64,000 nt of DNA from Roseisolibacter agri (GTDB lineage Bacteria; Gemmatimonadota; Gemmatimonadetes; Gemmatimonadales; Gemmatimonadaceae), in contig NZ_BRXS01000002.1 in the NCBI RefSeq assembly GCF_030159095.1, positions 1 to 64,000 of the forward strand, written 5' to 3'. The notes beneath the pieces were generated by a model that did no database searches, had not been told where the DNA came from, and saw only the letters and a list, made by a program, of their open reading frames with translations. Position numbers and translations under genes: made by a program. Shown piece after piece: positions 24,509 to 35,144 of this stretch. Within the stretch, counting starts at the first letter, position 1; the number at the start of each line of letters is the position of its first letter.

Positions 24509-25750
24509 AGCGGGCCCGCCACCCGCCTCGTCGCCGGTCACCAGCCGCAGCTCGCCGTAGCGGCGCTCGGGGTGCTCCAGCAGCACGTCCGCGGGGCGGC
24601 CCAGCAGCGCGTGGTCGAGGAACGCGCGCACGAGGTCCGTCGTGACGCGCAGCGCGCGCGTGCCGTCGATCGGCCCCCAGCGCATCCACCGCCGCTCCGC
24701 GCCCACGATCAGCGACTCGGCCAGCGCCGCATCCGTGAAGTCGAGGTGGCGCGCGCCCAGCAGGCGCACGCGGCGCGCGTCAGCCGAGCGGGAGGAGATC
24801 CGTGCCCACTCGCCGGTGCGCCGCCGCTCGCTGCGCTCCACGCCCTGCCGCGTGAGCACGTACCACGCGGAGTCGCGGCCGGCGGGTGCCTCGTCCATCG
24901 CCGGCAGCTCGCTGCTGACGAAGAGGAGCGGCTGGCGCGGGCGCGCGTCGAGCACCGCGGCGCCCATCGCGTCGCCGTCGAGGTTCATGGCGGCGCGCAC
25001 GAGCGTGTCGCGCGCCGCCGCGACGATCGCGGTGGTGCCGCCCAGCGAGTGGCCGAGCGCGGCGACGCGCGTGAGGTCGAGCCGTCCACGCGCGGGCGAG
25101 CGCGATGCGGTGTCGAGCGCGCGCAGCTGCCGCAGCACGTGCAGCACGTCGTCGTGCGCGTGCCGCTGGTCGTCGGCGATCGCCGCGCCGACGCCGAGCG
25201 TCTTGGGGACGACGCGGCCGTCCCCGTGGACCACGACGTCCGCGAGCCCCGCCGGCGCGACGCCGACGACCGCGTAGCCGTGGCTCGCGAGGTCCTCGAG
25301 CATCACGCCGTAGTCGGTGGGCAGCCAGCCGTTGCCGGGCGTGAAGACGAGCACCGGCGCGCGGCCCGCGTCGCGCGCCCACGGCGCGTCCGTCACCGCG
25401 TGCACGCGCAGCCCGCGCATCGCCGCCGCCGCGGCGTCGCCGATCTTCGCCGCCGACGCGGTCGCGCGCAGGTCGCCCCACGCGCCGTCGAGCGCGGGCT
25501 GGAGCGCCGCGTCTCCGCGCGCGACGCGTGCAGGCTTCGCCGCCGGATACCAGAGCCACGCCGTGATCGTGCGCGCGTGCGTCGTGTCGGTGGGATCGCG
25601 CCGCGCGGAGTCCACCCACGTCAGCAGGCGCCGTCCGACCGCGTGCGGGCCGGTGGGCGCGGGTGCCGTCATCTGTGCGAAGAGTGCGAGCGGCGCCGCC
25701 GCGCCGACGACGGCGCACGTGGCGAGGCGAAGGAGGTGGCGCGCGAGCAT
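24506..25750 (-). CDS. Exported alpha/beta hydrolase, PAF-acetylhydrolase/dienelactone-like
   Basis: A 414-residue protein with a signal peptide (LLRLATCAVVGAAAPLALFAQ) and a large alpha/beta-hydrolase domain of the platelet-activating-factor acetylhydrolase type. It has PVLVFTPGNGWLPTDYGVMLEDLASHGY near 131-158, the nucleophile ALGHSLGGTTA near residue 229, an Asp in the NLDGDAMG region and a His in GARHLDFTD. Members hydrolyse esters, including polyesters, in the periplasm or outside the cell. The ATG at 25750 fits the signal peptide; a longer frame to 25810 adds a His/Arg-rich segment that would spoil it. Ends 11 bases before the next hydrolase gene. Confidence 0.85.
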   Translation of the reverse strand: MLARHLLRLATCAVVGAAAPLALFAQMTAPAPTGPHAVGRRLLTWVDSARRDPTDTTHARTITAWLWYPAAKPARVARGDAALQPALDGAWGDLRATASAAKIGDAAAAAMRGLRVHAVTDAPWARDAGRAPVLVFTPGNGWLPTDYGVMLEDLASHGYAVVGVAPAGLADVVVHGDGRVVPKTLGVGAAIADDQRHAHDDVLHVLRQLRALDTASRSPARGRLDLTRVAALGHSLGGTTAIVAAARDTLVRAAMNLDGDAMGAAVLDARPRQPLLFVSSELPAMDEAPAGRDSAWYVLTRQGVERSERRRTGEWARISSRSADARRVRLLGARHLDFTDAALAESLIVGAERRWMRWGPIDGTRALRVTTDLVRAFLDHALLGRPADVLLEHPERRYGELRLVTGDEAGGGPA

Positions 25751-25858
25751 GGGAGCGTGCACGGGTCGGTGGTCGTGGCATCCGCGGTCGCGGTGCCCCG
25801 ACGTGGACACGCCCCGGGCCGGCAGGGTTGCGTGCGTGACTCGGCGACCGATGCGTCG

Positions 25859-25864
25859 TAGCTT
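25859..25864 (+). promoter_or_regulatory. TAGCTT -10 hexamer of the Uma2-like gene
   Basis: TAGCTT lies 26 bases before the ATG at 25891, and a GGAGG ribosome binding site sits between, so this message would carry a short leader. Confidence 0.35.
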
Positions 25865-25890
25865 GCGGCATCCACCCGTCGGAGGACGGC

Positions 25891-26451
25891 ATGACGAACT
25901 CGCTCACCACCGAGCCGCTGCTGACCGCCGAGGACCTGTACGGACTGCCTGACGACGACCAGAGCTACGAATTGGTCGAGGGGCGACTCGTGGTGTCGGA
26001 GCCGCCCGGCATGTGGCACGGGGCGCTCGTGATGCGCATCGGCACTCGACTGACCGCCTTCGTCGATGCGAACAGTCTCGGTCTGGTCGTGGCCGAATCC
26101 GGCTACGTTCTCTCCCGCCGCCCCGACACCGTGCGCGGCCCGGACGTCTCGTTCATCCGAACGGACCGGCTGCCCGCACGCGCGGTCGCGCACCGCTTCT
26201 ACGAGGGCGCGCCGGACCTCGCGATCGAGATCGTGTCGCCCGGCGACCGCGCCGGCGAGCTCGCGCACAAGGTGCAGGGCTACCTGCGCGCCGGCACGCG
26301 CGCGGTGTGGGTCGTCTACCCCGACACGCGCAGCATCGTCGCGCACACGCCCGACGGCCTCGCGCGCCTGCACGGCCCCGACGACGCGATCGACGGCGGC
26401 GACGTGCTGCCCGGCTTCACCGCGCCGGTGGCCGAGCTGCTGCCGGAGTGA
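25891..26451 (+). CDS. Uma2 (DUF820) family putative endonuclease
   Basis: A 186-residue Uma2-family protein with a PD-(D/E)xK-like nuclease fold: YELVEGRLVVSEPPGMWHG at about 30-48, GPDVSFIRTDRL near 85, and DLAIEIVSPGDRAGELAHKVQGYLRAGTRAVWVVYP near 110-146 with the Asp, Glu-x-Val and Lys catalytic set present. Uma2 proteins occur in many copies in cyanobacteria and Gemmatimonadota and are thought to be transposon-derived or defence-related; activity is rarely proven. GGAGG precedes the ATG. It is a single isolated copy with no partner gene. Confidence 0.88.
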   Translation: MTNSLTTEPLLTAEDLYGLPDDDQSYELVEGRLVVSEPPGMWHGALVMRIGTRLTAFVDANSLGLVVAESGYVLSRRPDTVRGPDVSFIRTDRLPARAVAHRFYEGAPDLAIEIVSPGDRAGELAHKVQGYLRAGTRAVWVVYPDTRSIVAHTPDGLARLHGPDDAIDGGDVLPGFTAPVAELLPE

Positions 26452-26463
26452 GCGCGCGCCGAC

Positions 26464-27519
26464 TCAGCCCGCGCGCTGCGTGAGCGCCGGCACCGCCGAG
26501 TCGCGCGTCATCGCCGCCGCGAACTCGAACGCGCGCCGCTCGGCGTAGTAGTCGGGGGCCCACGGCACGCGCCCGCCGACGAAGCCCACGTGCCCGCCGC
26601 GCTCGTGGAACTCGATCGTCAGCGCGGGATTCGCGACCGCGATCGCGCGCACCTCGTCGAGCACCGCGGCGGGGAGGAACGGATCGTCGACGGCGCTCAG
26701 CAGCAGCGTCGGCACGCGCACGCCGTGCAGGAAGCGGATCGCGCTGCTGCGCGCGTAGTAGTCGTCCGCGCCCGCGAAGCCGTGCACGGGGCCCGTCAGC
26801 AGGTCGTCGAAGTCGTAGAGCGTGCGCACGCCCGGCAGCCGCTCCGCCGCGATCAGGTCGGGGTACGCCGCCAGCTTCGCCTCGACCTTGCGCACCAGCG
26901 AGCGCAGGAAGTGGCGCTCGTACACGCGCGCGAAGCCCTGGCTGATGTGCCGCGAGCCGCGCGCGAGGTCGAACGGCACCGAGATCGCCACCGCGCGCCG
27001 CAGCGTCGACGGCACGCGCTCGCCGCGCTCGCCCAGGTACTTCACGAGCTGGTTGCCGCCCAGGGAGACGCCGACCGCCGTCAGCGGCGCGTCGGGGAAC
27101 TCGCTCGCGATGCGGTCGAGCACCATCCCCGCGTCGCCCGTCTCGCCCGAGTGGTAGAAGCGGCGCTGGCGGTTGATCTCGCCGCCGCACGAGCGGTGCA
27201 GCATCAGGTCCATCGCCCAGCCGCGCCGCGCCGCCTCGGCGAACATCCCCCAGGCGTAGTGCGACTGGCGCCCGCCCTCGAGGCCGTGGAGCAGCAGCAG
27301 CCGCGGCGCGCGCGCGGGGTCGCCGCGCGACGGGTCGGCGCTCAGGCGCTCGACGTCCAGGAAGTCGCCGTCCGGCGTGTCCCAGCGCTCCGTGCGCGTG
27401 GCGACGCGCGGAAGGCGGCGCGTGAGCTTCCCCCAGATCGTCTGCGCGTGCGGGTTGCGGGCCCACCACGCGGGGCGGAAGGCGGGAGCGGGGCGATTGG
27501 ACGGGGAGGGGGACGACAT
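26464..27519 (-). CDS. YheT-family alpha/beta hydrolase
   Basis: A 351-residue hydrolase of the YheT/ABHD1-3 family, recognised by the N-terminal NPHAQTIW motif, LLLLHGLEGGRQSHY near residue 75, the GEINRQRRFYHSGETGD segment, the nucleophile GVSLGGNQLVKYLG near 149, an Asp in SAVDDPFLP and a His in ERGGHVGFVGG. Relatives hydrolyse lipid or short-chain esters. The ATG at 27519 begins just before the family-typical N-terminus; the longer frame to 27591 is Arg-rich. It is divergent from the small membrane protein at 27590. Confidence 0.9.
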   Translation of the reverse strand: MSSPSPSNRPAPAFRPAWWARNPHAQTIWGKLTRRLPRVATRTERWDTPDGDFLDVERLSADPSRGDPARAPRLLLLHGLEGGRQSHYAWGMFAEAARRGWAMDLMLHRSCGGEINRQRRFYHSGETGDAGMVLDRIASEFPDAPLTAVGVSLGGNQLVKYLGERGERVPSTLRRAVAISVPFDLARGSRHISQGFARVYERHFLRSLVRKVEAKLAAYPDLIAAERLPGVRTLYDFDDLLTGPVHGFAGADDYYARSSAIRFLHGVRVPTLLLSAVDDPFLPAAVLDEVRAIAVANPALTIEFHERGGHVGFVGGRVPWAPDYYAERRAFEFAAAMTRDSAVPALTQRAG

Positions 27520-27589
27520 GACGCGGAACCGGCAGTGCTGCGCCCGCCGCGGATGCGCGCGCGGGCCTCGTCGCCCAGTATACACGTCC

Positions 27590-27928
27590 ATGCCTCCGCT
27601 CGCCCTCGCCCTTCGCGTCGTCCCGGCCGTGCTCGCCCTCGTCGAGGTGGGCGTCGTGCTGTTCGTGCTGCACCTGATGGTGTCCGAGACGATGCGCGCG
27701 CGCGGCTACGCGGCCTGGCGGGTGCGCGACACGGCGCTCACGGTGCCATTGCTGCTCGTCGCGCTCGCCGTCGCGTTCGGCACGATCAACCATGGCGTCG
27801 CCCGGCTGGCGATGGACGTCTGGCGCGGACACCCCTGGGCGCCGCACGCGGCCGCGACGCTCGGCGTGCTCGTCGTCGCGCTGGTGGTGGCGGCGTTCGG
27901 GGCGCGGGCGGTCCGCAAGCTGTTCTGA
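27590..27928 (+). CDS. Small three-helix membrane protein, hypothetical
   Basis: A 112-residue protein with three predicted transmembrane helices (ALRVVPAVLALVEVGVVLFVLHLMV, ALTVPLLLVALAVAFGTI, and AATLGVLVVALVVAAFGARAV) separated by short charged loops (RARGYAAWRVRD). No family recognised. TATACA ends five bases before the ATG at 27590, so the message is probably leaderless. It is divergent from the YheT hydrolase and 62 bases upstream of the hexosaminidase gene. Confidence 0.65.
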   Translation: MPPLALALRVVPAVLALVEVGVVLFVLHLMVSETMRARGYAAWRVRDTALTVPLLLVALAVAFGTINHGVARLAMDVWRGHPWAPHAAATLGVLVVALVVAAFGARAVRKLF

Positions 27929-27978
27929 ACGGGCGCGGAGCGGGCGCGGCGGGGGTTCGCGCGGCCGCGTCCGCCCTC

Positions 27979-27984
27979 GATATT
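27979..27984 (+). promoter_or_regulatory. GATATT -10-like hexamer, leaderless start of GH20 gene
   Basis: GATATT ends six bases before the ATG at 27991 in otherwise GC-rich sequence, matching the spacing of the other leaderless candidates. Confidence 0.35.
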
Positions 27985-27990
27985 CGTCGC

Positions 27991-29637
27991 ATGCCCACCC
28001 CCTCCCGGTCCGTCGCGCGCGCGCTGTCCGTTGCGCTCGCCCTGTCCGCGTGCGCGCCGCGCCGCGCCCCGTCGCCCGCGCCCACGCCCACGCCGGCTCC
28101 CACGCCCGCGGCGGTCCCCGCGACGCCGGCACCGCTGCCGCGCCCCGCGCTCATTCCCGCGCCGACGCGCATGGAGCTCTCGACGACGGAGCGCTTCGTC
28201 GTCACCGAGAGCACGACGGTGACGTTCGACGCCGACGCCGCGCCCGAGGTCGAGCGCATCGCGCGCCTGACCGCCGCGATGCTGGCGCCGAGCGTGCCGC
28301 GCGAGCCGCGGCGGCTGGCGGCGGGCGAGGCGCCGGGGCGGCACGCGATCCATCTCGCGCTCGCGTCGGCCGATGAGCCGTCACCGGGCGACGAGGGCTA
28401 CGCGCTGACGGTCACCACCGAGCGCGTGACGCTCGCCGCGCGCGAGCCGGCGGGGCTCTTCCACGCGGTGCAGACGCTGCGGCAGCTGCTGCCGGTGGCG
28501 GTCGAGCATCCGGCCGCGATCGGGCGGCGGCTGAGCGTGCCGACGGGCCGCATCGAGGACGCGCCGCGCTTCGCGTGGCGCGGCGCCATGCTCGACGTCG
28601 CGCGCCACTTCCTGCCGGCCGAGGACGTGAAGCGCTTCATCGACGCGATGGCGCTCTACAAGCTGAACCGGCTGCACCTGCACCTGAGCGACGACCAGGG
28701 CTGGCGCATCGAGATCCGGTCGTGGCCGAACCTCGCGCAGTTCGGCGGGCGGCTGCAGGTGGGCGGCGGCACGGGCGGCTACTACACGCAGGCGCAGTAC
28801 GCCGAGCTCGTGGCCTACGCGCGTGACCGCTTCATCACCGTCGTACCCGAGATCGACATGCCCGGGCACACGAACGCGGCGCTGTCGTCGTATCCCGCGC
28901 TCAACTGCGACGGCGTGGCGCCGCCACCGTACACGGGCACGCGCGTGGGCTTCTCGACGCTGTGCGCGTCGAAGGACACGGTCTACGCGTTCGTGAACGA
29001 CGTCGTGAAGGAGCTGGCCGCGCTGACGCCGGGCCCGTGGCTCCACATCGGCGGCGACGAGGTGGAGAAGCTGACGCACCCCGACTACCTGCGCTTCATC
29101 GAGCGCGTCGAGGGGATCGTGCGGTCGCACGGCAAGCGCGCGGTGGGCTGGGGCGAGATCGCGCCCGCGAAGCTGGACACGGCAACGGTCGTGCAGCACT
29201 GGCGCTCCGACGCGAAGGGCGTGCGCGACTCGACCTTCCTGCACGCGGCGCGCGGCGGGCGCGTGGTGCTGTCGCCGGCGCGGCGCGTCTACCTCGACAT
29301 GAAGTACGACAGCGCGACGGTGCTCGGCCTGCGCTGGGCGGGGCTGGTGGGCGTGCGCGACACGTACGAGTGGAACCCCGCCACCGAGCTGCCCGGCGTG
29401 ACCGAGCGCAGCGTCCTCGGCGTCGAGGCGCCGCTCTGGTCGGAGACGCTGGAGAAGCGCAGCGACTTCGAGGCGATGGCCTTCCCGCGCCTGCTCGCGC
29501 TGGCCGAGGTGGGCTGGACGCCGCAGGCGGGGCGCGAGTGGGCGGCATTCCGCGCGCGGCTCGGTGCGCACGGGGCGCGGCTCTCGGCGCTCGGCGTCAA
29601 CTTCCATCGCGCGCCCGAAATTCCATGGGTGCAGTGA
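27991..29637 (+). CDS. Beta-N-acetylhexosaminidase, glycoside hydrolase family 20
   Basis: A 548-residue GH20 enzyme. After a lipoprotein-like signal (SVALALSACAP) and a Pro/Ala/Thr-rich linker (~30-50), the N-terminal GH20b domain spans about 55-185. The catalytic barrel follows, with FAWRGAMLDVARHFLP, LHLHLSDDQGWRIEI, EIDMPGHTNAAL and the catalytic Asp-Glu pair in HIGGDEVEK near residue 354, and substrate-binding Trp residues downstream (VQHWR, APLWSETLE). It removes terminal GlcNAc or GalNAc from chitin, peptidoglycan or glycoconjugates in the periplasm or at the surface. A class A composite palindrome follows the gene. Confidence 0.93.
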   Translation: MPTPSRSVARALSVALALSACAPRRAPSPAPTPTPAPTPAAVPATPAPLPRPALIPAPTRMELSTTERFVVTESTTVTFDADAAPEVERIARLTAAMLAPSVPREPRRLAAGEAPGRHAIHLALASADEPSPGDEGYALTVTTERVTLAAREPAGLFHAVQTLRQLLPVAVEHPAAIGRRLSVPTGRIEDAPRFAWRGAMLDVARHFLPAEDVKRFIDAMALYKLNRLHLHLSDDQGWRIEIRSWPNLAQFGGRLQVGGGTGGYYTQAQYAELVAYARDRFITVVPEIDMPGHTNAALSSYPALNCDGVAPPPYTGTRVGFSTLCASKDTVYAFVNDVVKELAALTPGPWLHIGGDEVEKLTHPDYLRFIERVEGIVRSHGKRAVGWGEIAPAKLDTATVVQHWRSDAKGVRDSTFLHAARGGRVVLSPARRVYLDMKYDSATVLGLRWAGLVGVRDTYEWNPATELPGVTERSVLGVEAPLWSETLEKRSDFEAMAFPRLLALAEVGWTPQAGREWAAFRARLGAHGARLSALGVNFHRAPEIPWVQ

Positions 29638-29668
29638 TGCGCGCGATCACGCCCTCGCCGCGCCGGGA

Positions 29669-29946
29669 GCTGCGGACCGCGGACTGCGGGTCGGACCTCG
29701 GGAGGTGTCGGCGCGCTGGACTCGTTTGCCTCTTGGAGAGGATGCGGATGCTCCGGATCTGAACGGATCAGACGGATCCCTCCGTGTGGCGCGTGGGACG
29801 TCGCCGCCGCGCGGGACGATCCGGAGCATCCGTTCAGATCCGCAGCATCCGCATCCCTCCCAAAGGCCACAGGGCTCCGGCGCGACGTCGCAGGCCACGC
29901 AGCACGCAGCACGAAGCCTCGAGCATCCGCAGCCCGCAGCCCACAG
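29669..29946. repeat. Composite nested palindrome with class A core (copy 5)
   Basis: Outer arms are CTGCGGACCGCGGACTGCGG at the left and the CCGCAGCCCGCAG complement at the right, with CACGCAGCACGCAGCACG heptamers just inside the right arm. The class A core about 29731-29863 has GATCTGAACGGAT in the left arm and its complement in the right arm. Its centre GGGACGTCGCCGCC is in the reverse orientation, like copy 4. It lies 30 bases after the GH20 stop and ten bases before the next gene start. Confidence 0.82.
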
Positions 29947-29956
29947 AGTCTCTGTC

Positions 29957-30304
29957 ATGGAAGTCCAGATCTTCGGCCACAAGAAGGACCCCGATACTCG
30001 GAAAGCATTGCGCTTCTTCGCCGAGCGGCGCGTGAAGACGCACTTCGTGGACTTCGCGGAGCGCGCGGCGGCGCCCGGGGAGCTCAAGCGCTTCGCGCAG
30101 AAGTTCGGCGTGCAGGCGCTCGTGGACCGCGAGGGAAAGCGGTTTGCGGAACGCGGGCTCGGCGTCGCGCGCTATGGCGACGAGCGGTGGCTGGAGCTGC
30201 TGGTGGACGATCCGGGGCTCGTGCGCACGCCGCTCGTGCGCTTCCAGCACAAGCTCACCGTCGGGCTCAACGAGGCCGAGTGGAAGCAGTGGTGCGGCAA
30301 GTGA
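29957..30304 (+). CDS. ArsC/Spx-fold protein lacking the catalytic cysteine
   Basis: A 115-residue protein with the ArsC/YffB thioredoxin-like fold: VQIFGHKKDPDTRKALRFFAERRVKTHFVDF at the N-terminus and the later KRFAQKFGVQALVDREGKRF region and LVRTPLVRFQHKLTVGLNEAEW. In true arsenate reductases and Spx the first loop is CxxCxxA or C-x5-A; here it is GHKKDPDTRKA with no Cys. The only Cys (WCGK) is at the C-terminus. It is therefore unlikely to be a redox enzyme and may be a binding or regulatory member, as in many ArsC-like proteins. Start ATG 29957 lies just outside a composite palindrome. Confidence 0.82.
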   Translation: MEVQIFGHKKDPDTRKALRFFAERRVKTHFVDFAERAAAPGELKRFAQKFGVQALVDREGKRFAERGLGVARYGDERWLELLVDDPGLVRTPLVRFQHKLTVGLNEAEWKQWCGK

Positions 30305-30508
30305 CCGGCAGCGACGCGACATCGTCCTGAGCGGGCGGAAAGGGCTGCGCGGTGATGTGACGCGGCGCACATTGGTGGCCAGCGGCGTGACGCCGATGGC
30401 CGGCGAGGCTCTACCCGGCTCGACCAGGCGGTCATAACGTCGAAGGCGCGTCCCGGCACTGCACGGTGCGGGACGGCGCGAGCGCCCGGGTGCGGGCGGG
30501 AGGGGAGC

Positions 30509-32020
30509 ATGAGCGAATCGAAGACGATCGCCGTGGCGCGCGCCACGAAGCCGGCCCCCGTCGCGCCGGAGGCGCGCGAGGAGTCGGCACCGGAGTCGCG
30601 CGGCACGTTCACGGGCGACCACCCGCTCGCCGGCGACGCCGGCCGCGACCGCAGCGCCACCGAGTGGACGCACGAGGTCCAGAGCTGGCTCGACCCGCAG
30701 CACTGGCCGCAGCCCGCGTGGTCGGCGACGCGGCTGCGCCGCAGCGGGCTGCACCGCTACGACTCGTACGTGCTGCACCAGTGCCGCGTGCGCTATCTGG
30801 AGCTCGAGACCGACTTCCGCACGGTCTTCGGCAACTGGTCGTACGGCATGCTGGGCGGCGAGCCGGTGGACGTCGTCACGGGCCAGTGCGCGGTCGGGCT
30901 GCTGCACGGCGCGCGCAAGGCGCTGGAGCAGCCGGACCCGGATCTCCTCGCGGTCTCCTCGACGCTCGACCTCGTCGAGCGCTGCATCGTCTGGGCGACG
31001 CCGTCGTACCTGCTCTCGGCGCGCATCCCGTCGCTGCGCCGCCGGCTGGAGCAGGAGGTGCCGGCCGACGTGCGCGAGGTGCTCGAGCCGCTGCTGCGCC
31101 GGCTGGCGCAGGCGACCGACGGCGCGGGCGGCGGGCGGATGCAGGTGCCGCTGCACGAGCTGCGCAGCGCGATCGACGAGGCGACGTCGGTGCTCAACAC
31201 CGCGGTCACCGAGCGCCAGATCACGAGCGGGCTGCAGCTGGAGCGGCTGACGATCCTGCGCGACCGCGGGATGGTGCTGCTGGGCGTGCTGGTGCTGCTG
31301 CTGCCGATGCTGATGCCGGCGGTGCCGCCCGGATCGGGCGCGCGGCTGACGGTGCCGTTCGTGCTGCGCTTCGTGCCGCTGGCGGCGTCGGACGCGTGGC
31401 TCTCGGGCGCGGCGGTGGCGCTGTTCGGCGCGGCGGGCGGCTTCCTCAGCGGGCTGCTGCAGGCGCGCGCGAGCACCGTCTCGACGGCCGAGTACCAGGA
31501 CAGCGTGCTGCGGCTGGAGCTGCGGCCCATCGTCGGCGCGACGATCGCGATCGTGCTCTTCGTGCTGCTGTCGTGGGGGATCGTGCCGGGCGTCGCGATC
31601 ACGAGCGGCGGGTCGTTCCTGCTGCTCGCGTTCCTGTCGGGCTTCTCGGAGCGCTACTTCCTGCGGCTGCTGGAGCTGAAGCCGGACGAGGCGCAGGATG
31701 CCGCGCGCAACGCGACGGGCACCTTCCCCGCCATCCCCGCTCGGGAGGCGGCGCGCACCGCGCTCCTGCGCCCCTCGGGCAACGGCGGCGGCGGCGGGAG
31801 CACGCCCTCGGCCAACGGCTCGTCGAACGGCTCCCACGGCAACGGCCGCGCGAACGGCACCAACGGGAACGGCGGCTACGGCGCGGGCGGGCGCCTGGGA
31901 TCGCTGGCCGACGCGCCGCCCGCCGACGACGCCGTGCGCGCCGGCGAGGCGCCGGGGGTGCCGGTGGTGGGGGCGCTGTACTGTGATGCACCGCGCGCCG
32001 GGTACGACGAGAATCGGTAG
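30509..32020 (+). CDS. Membrane protein of unknown function with Asn/Gly-rich tail
   Basis: A 503-residue protein. The N-terminal ~230 residues are soluble and helical (a charged start, then HRYDSYVLHQCRVRYLELETDFRTVFGNWSYG). They are followed by about four membrane helices (MVLLGVLVLLLPMLMPAVPP at ~255, a segment near 300-325, IVGATIAIVLFVLLSWGIVPG near 350 and SFLLLAFLSGFSERYFLRLLE near 380), then a long low-complexity Gly/Asn/Ser tail. The GFSERYFLRLLE motif after the last helix recurs in several uncharacterised bacterial membrane proteins. No enzymatic motif seen. The ATG follows GGGAGGGG. A class B palindrome follows. Confidence 0.75.
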   Translation: MSESKTIAVARATKPAPVAPEAREESAPESRGTFTGDHPLAGDAGRDRSATEWTHEVQSWLDPQHWPQPAWSATRLRRSGLHRYDSYVLHQCRVRYLELETDFRTVFGNWSYGMLGGEPVDVVTGQCAVGLLHGARKALEQPDPDLLAVSSTLDLVERCIVWATPSYLLSARIPSLRRRLEQEVPADVREVLEPLLRRLAQATDGAGGGRMQVPLHELRSAIDEATSVLNTAVTERQITSGLQLERLTILRDRGMVLLGVLVLLLPMLMPAVPPGSGARLTVPFVLRFVPLAASDAWLSGAAVALFGAAGGFLSGLLQARASTVSTAEYQDSVLRLELRPIVGATIAIVLFVLLSWGIVPGVAITSGGSFLLLAFLSGFSERYFLRLLELKPDEAQDAARNATGTFPAIPAREAARTALLRPSGNGGGGGSTPSANGSSNGSHGNGRANGTNGNGGYGAGGRLGSLADAPPADDAVRAGEAPGVPVVGALYCDAPRAGYDENR

Positions 32021-32025
32021 GGCGC

Positions 32026-32190
32026 GCGAAGGCGGAGGACGGAACGGCGGAGAACGGAACCGCGGAAGACGATGAAGCGTGAAACAGAGGGGCGGACCTG
32101 TGCTCGATGCTTCGAGCTGGCGGGTCCGCCCCTCCGTTTCACGCCCTTCCGTCCTCCGCTTCACCGTTCTCCGCTGTTCCGTCCTTCGCC
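32026..32190. repeat. Class B tandem-repeat palindrome, copy 1
   Basis: The arms are tandem 15-nt units of the type GCGGAGGACGGAACG, and the innermost unit reads GCGTGAAACAGAGGGGCGG at left and the near-complement of GCGTGAAACGGAGGGGCGG at right. It begins six bases after the stop of the membrane protein gene and ends just upstream of the ABC-F promoter hexamer. No run of T follows, so it is not a classical intrinsic terminator. Confidence 0.85.
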
Positions 32191-32195
32191 GTCTG

Positions 32196-32201
32196 TAGAT
32201 T
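32196..32201 (+). promoter_or_regulatory. TAGATT -10 hexamer, leaderless start of ABC-F gene
   Basis: TAGATT ends six bases before the ATG at 32208, immediately downstream of a class B palindrome. Confidence 0.45.
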
Positions 32202-32207
32202 GTCCGC

Positions 32208-34262
<2,055 letters not shown>

Positions 34263-34285
34263 CCGCGCCTCACGCGCTCCATCGC

Positions 34286-35143
34286 GTGCGCCCGCCGCGT
34301 CGTCTCGCGCTGCTCGCCGCGCTGCTCGCCGCGGTCGCGGCGTCGGGCGTGGCCGCGGCGCGCCGCGCGGCACCGGGCCCCGACGGGCACACCGCGCCGT
34401 TCGTGCGCCGCGTGCTCGCGTCGTCCGGCGGACGCTGGGTGGAGCATCGCGCGCTGGGGCTGCACGTGCACGCGCCCGCGGGCTCGCGCGCCGCCCGTGT
34501 GCTGCCGGCGCTCGCCGCGCAGGCCGTCGCCGCGCGCGACGCGGACCTGCGCCTGCTCGGCGCCACCATCGACACGACGCACCTCGAGCTGCTGGCGCTC
34601 GACACGCGCGAGGCGATGCGCCCGTTCACCGGCGGCACCCCCGGCGGCTGGGCCGAGTCCGCGGCGTCGGCGGTGCTGTTCGTGACGAACGACTCGGCGC
34701 GCGCGCCGCTGCGCCACGAGCTGATGCACGTGCTGTCGTGGCAGCGCTGGGGCACGCCGGCCGGTCACTGGATCTCGGAGGGGCTGGCGATGCACGCCGT
34801 CGGCCGCTGCCACGGGCGCGACGTGCACGCGATGGCCGCCGCGCTCGCGGCCGAGGGCCGTCTCGTGCCGCTGGCCGAGCTGCCGCGCCGCTTCGACGTG
34901 CAGGGCGAGGCGGGCGCCGCGATGTACGTGCAGGCCGGGAGCTTCGTGCGTCACGTCCTCGACACCTACGGCACCGCGCGGCTGCGCGCGCTGTGGCAGG
35001 GCGGGCTGCGGAGCGCGCCGCTGGCGCTCGGCGCGGACGTGCCGACGCTGGAGCGGGCGTGGAGGGCGCGCGTGGACGCGGCGAAGACGAGCGAGCCGTG
35101 GGCGGCGATGTGGGCGGAGGTGCGGAGTAGCGGGTGCGAATGA
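34286..35143 (+). CDS. Exported gluzincin-type metallopeptidase
   Basis: A 285-residue protein with a signal segment (LALLAALLAAVAASGVAAA) and a zinc peptidase core: LRHELMHVLSWQRWG near residue 143 gives HExxH, and HWISEGLAMHA some 20 residues on gives the third ligand Glu. This is the arrangement of peptidase-MA-like gluzincins. The mature enzyme would act in the periplasm; substrate unknown. The GTG at 34286 is used because no ATG precedes the signal peptide. It ends two bases before a class B palindrome and converges on the subtilisin fusion gene. Confidence 0.82.
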   Translation: MRPPRRLALLAALLAAVAASGVAAARRAAPGPDGHTAPFVRRVLASSGGRWVEHRALGLHVHAPAGSRAARVLPALAAQAVAARDADLRLLGATIDTTHLELLALDTREAMRPFTGGTPGGWAESAASAVLFVTNDSARAPLRHELMHVLSWQRWGTPAGHWISEGLAMHAVGRCHGRDVHAMAAALAAEGRLVPLAELPRRFDVQGEAGAAMYVQAGSFVRHVLDTYGTARLRALWQGGLRSAPLALGADVPTLERAWRARVDAAKTSEPWAAMWAEVRSSGCE

Positions 35144-35144
35144 A

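Noticed and set aside
26464-27519. Grouping the three adjacent hydrolases (23758-27519) as one pathway
   Set aside because: They belong to different hydrolase families, and the Uma2 gene on the opposite strand separates the third. Nothing shows a shared substrate.
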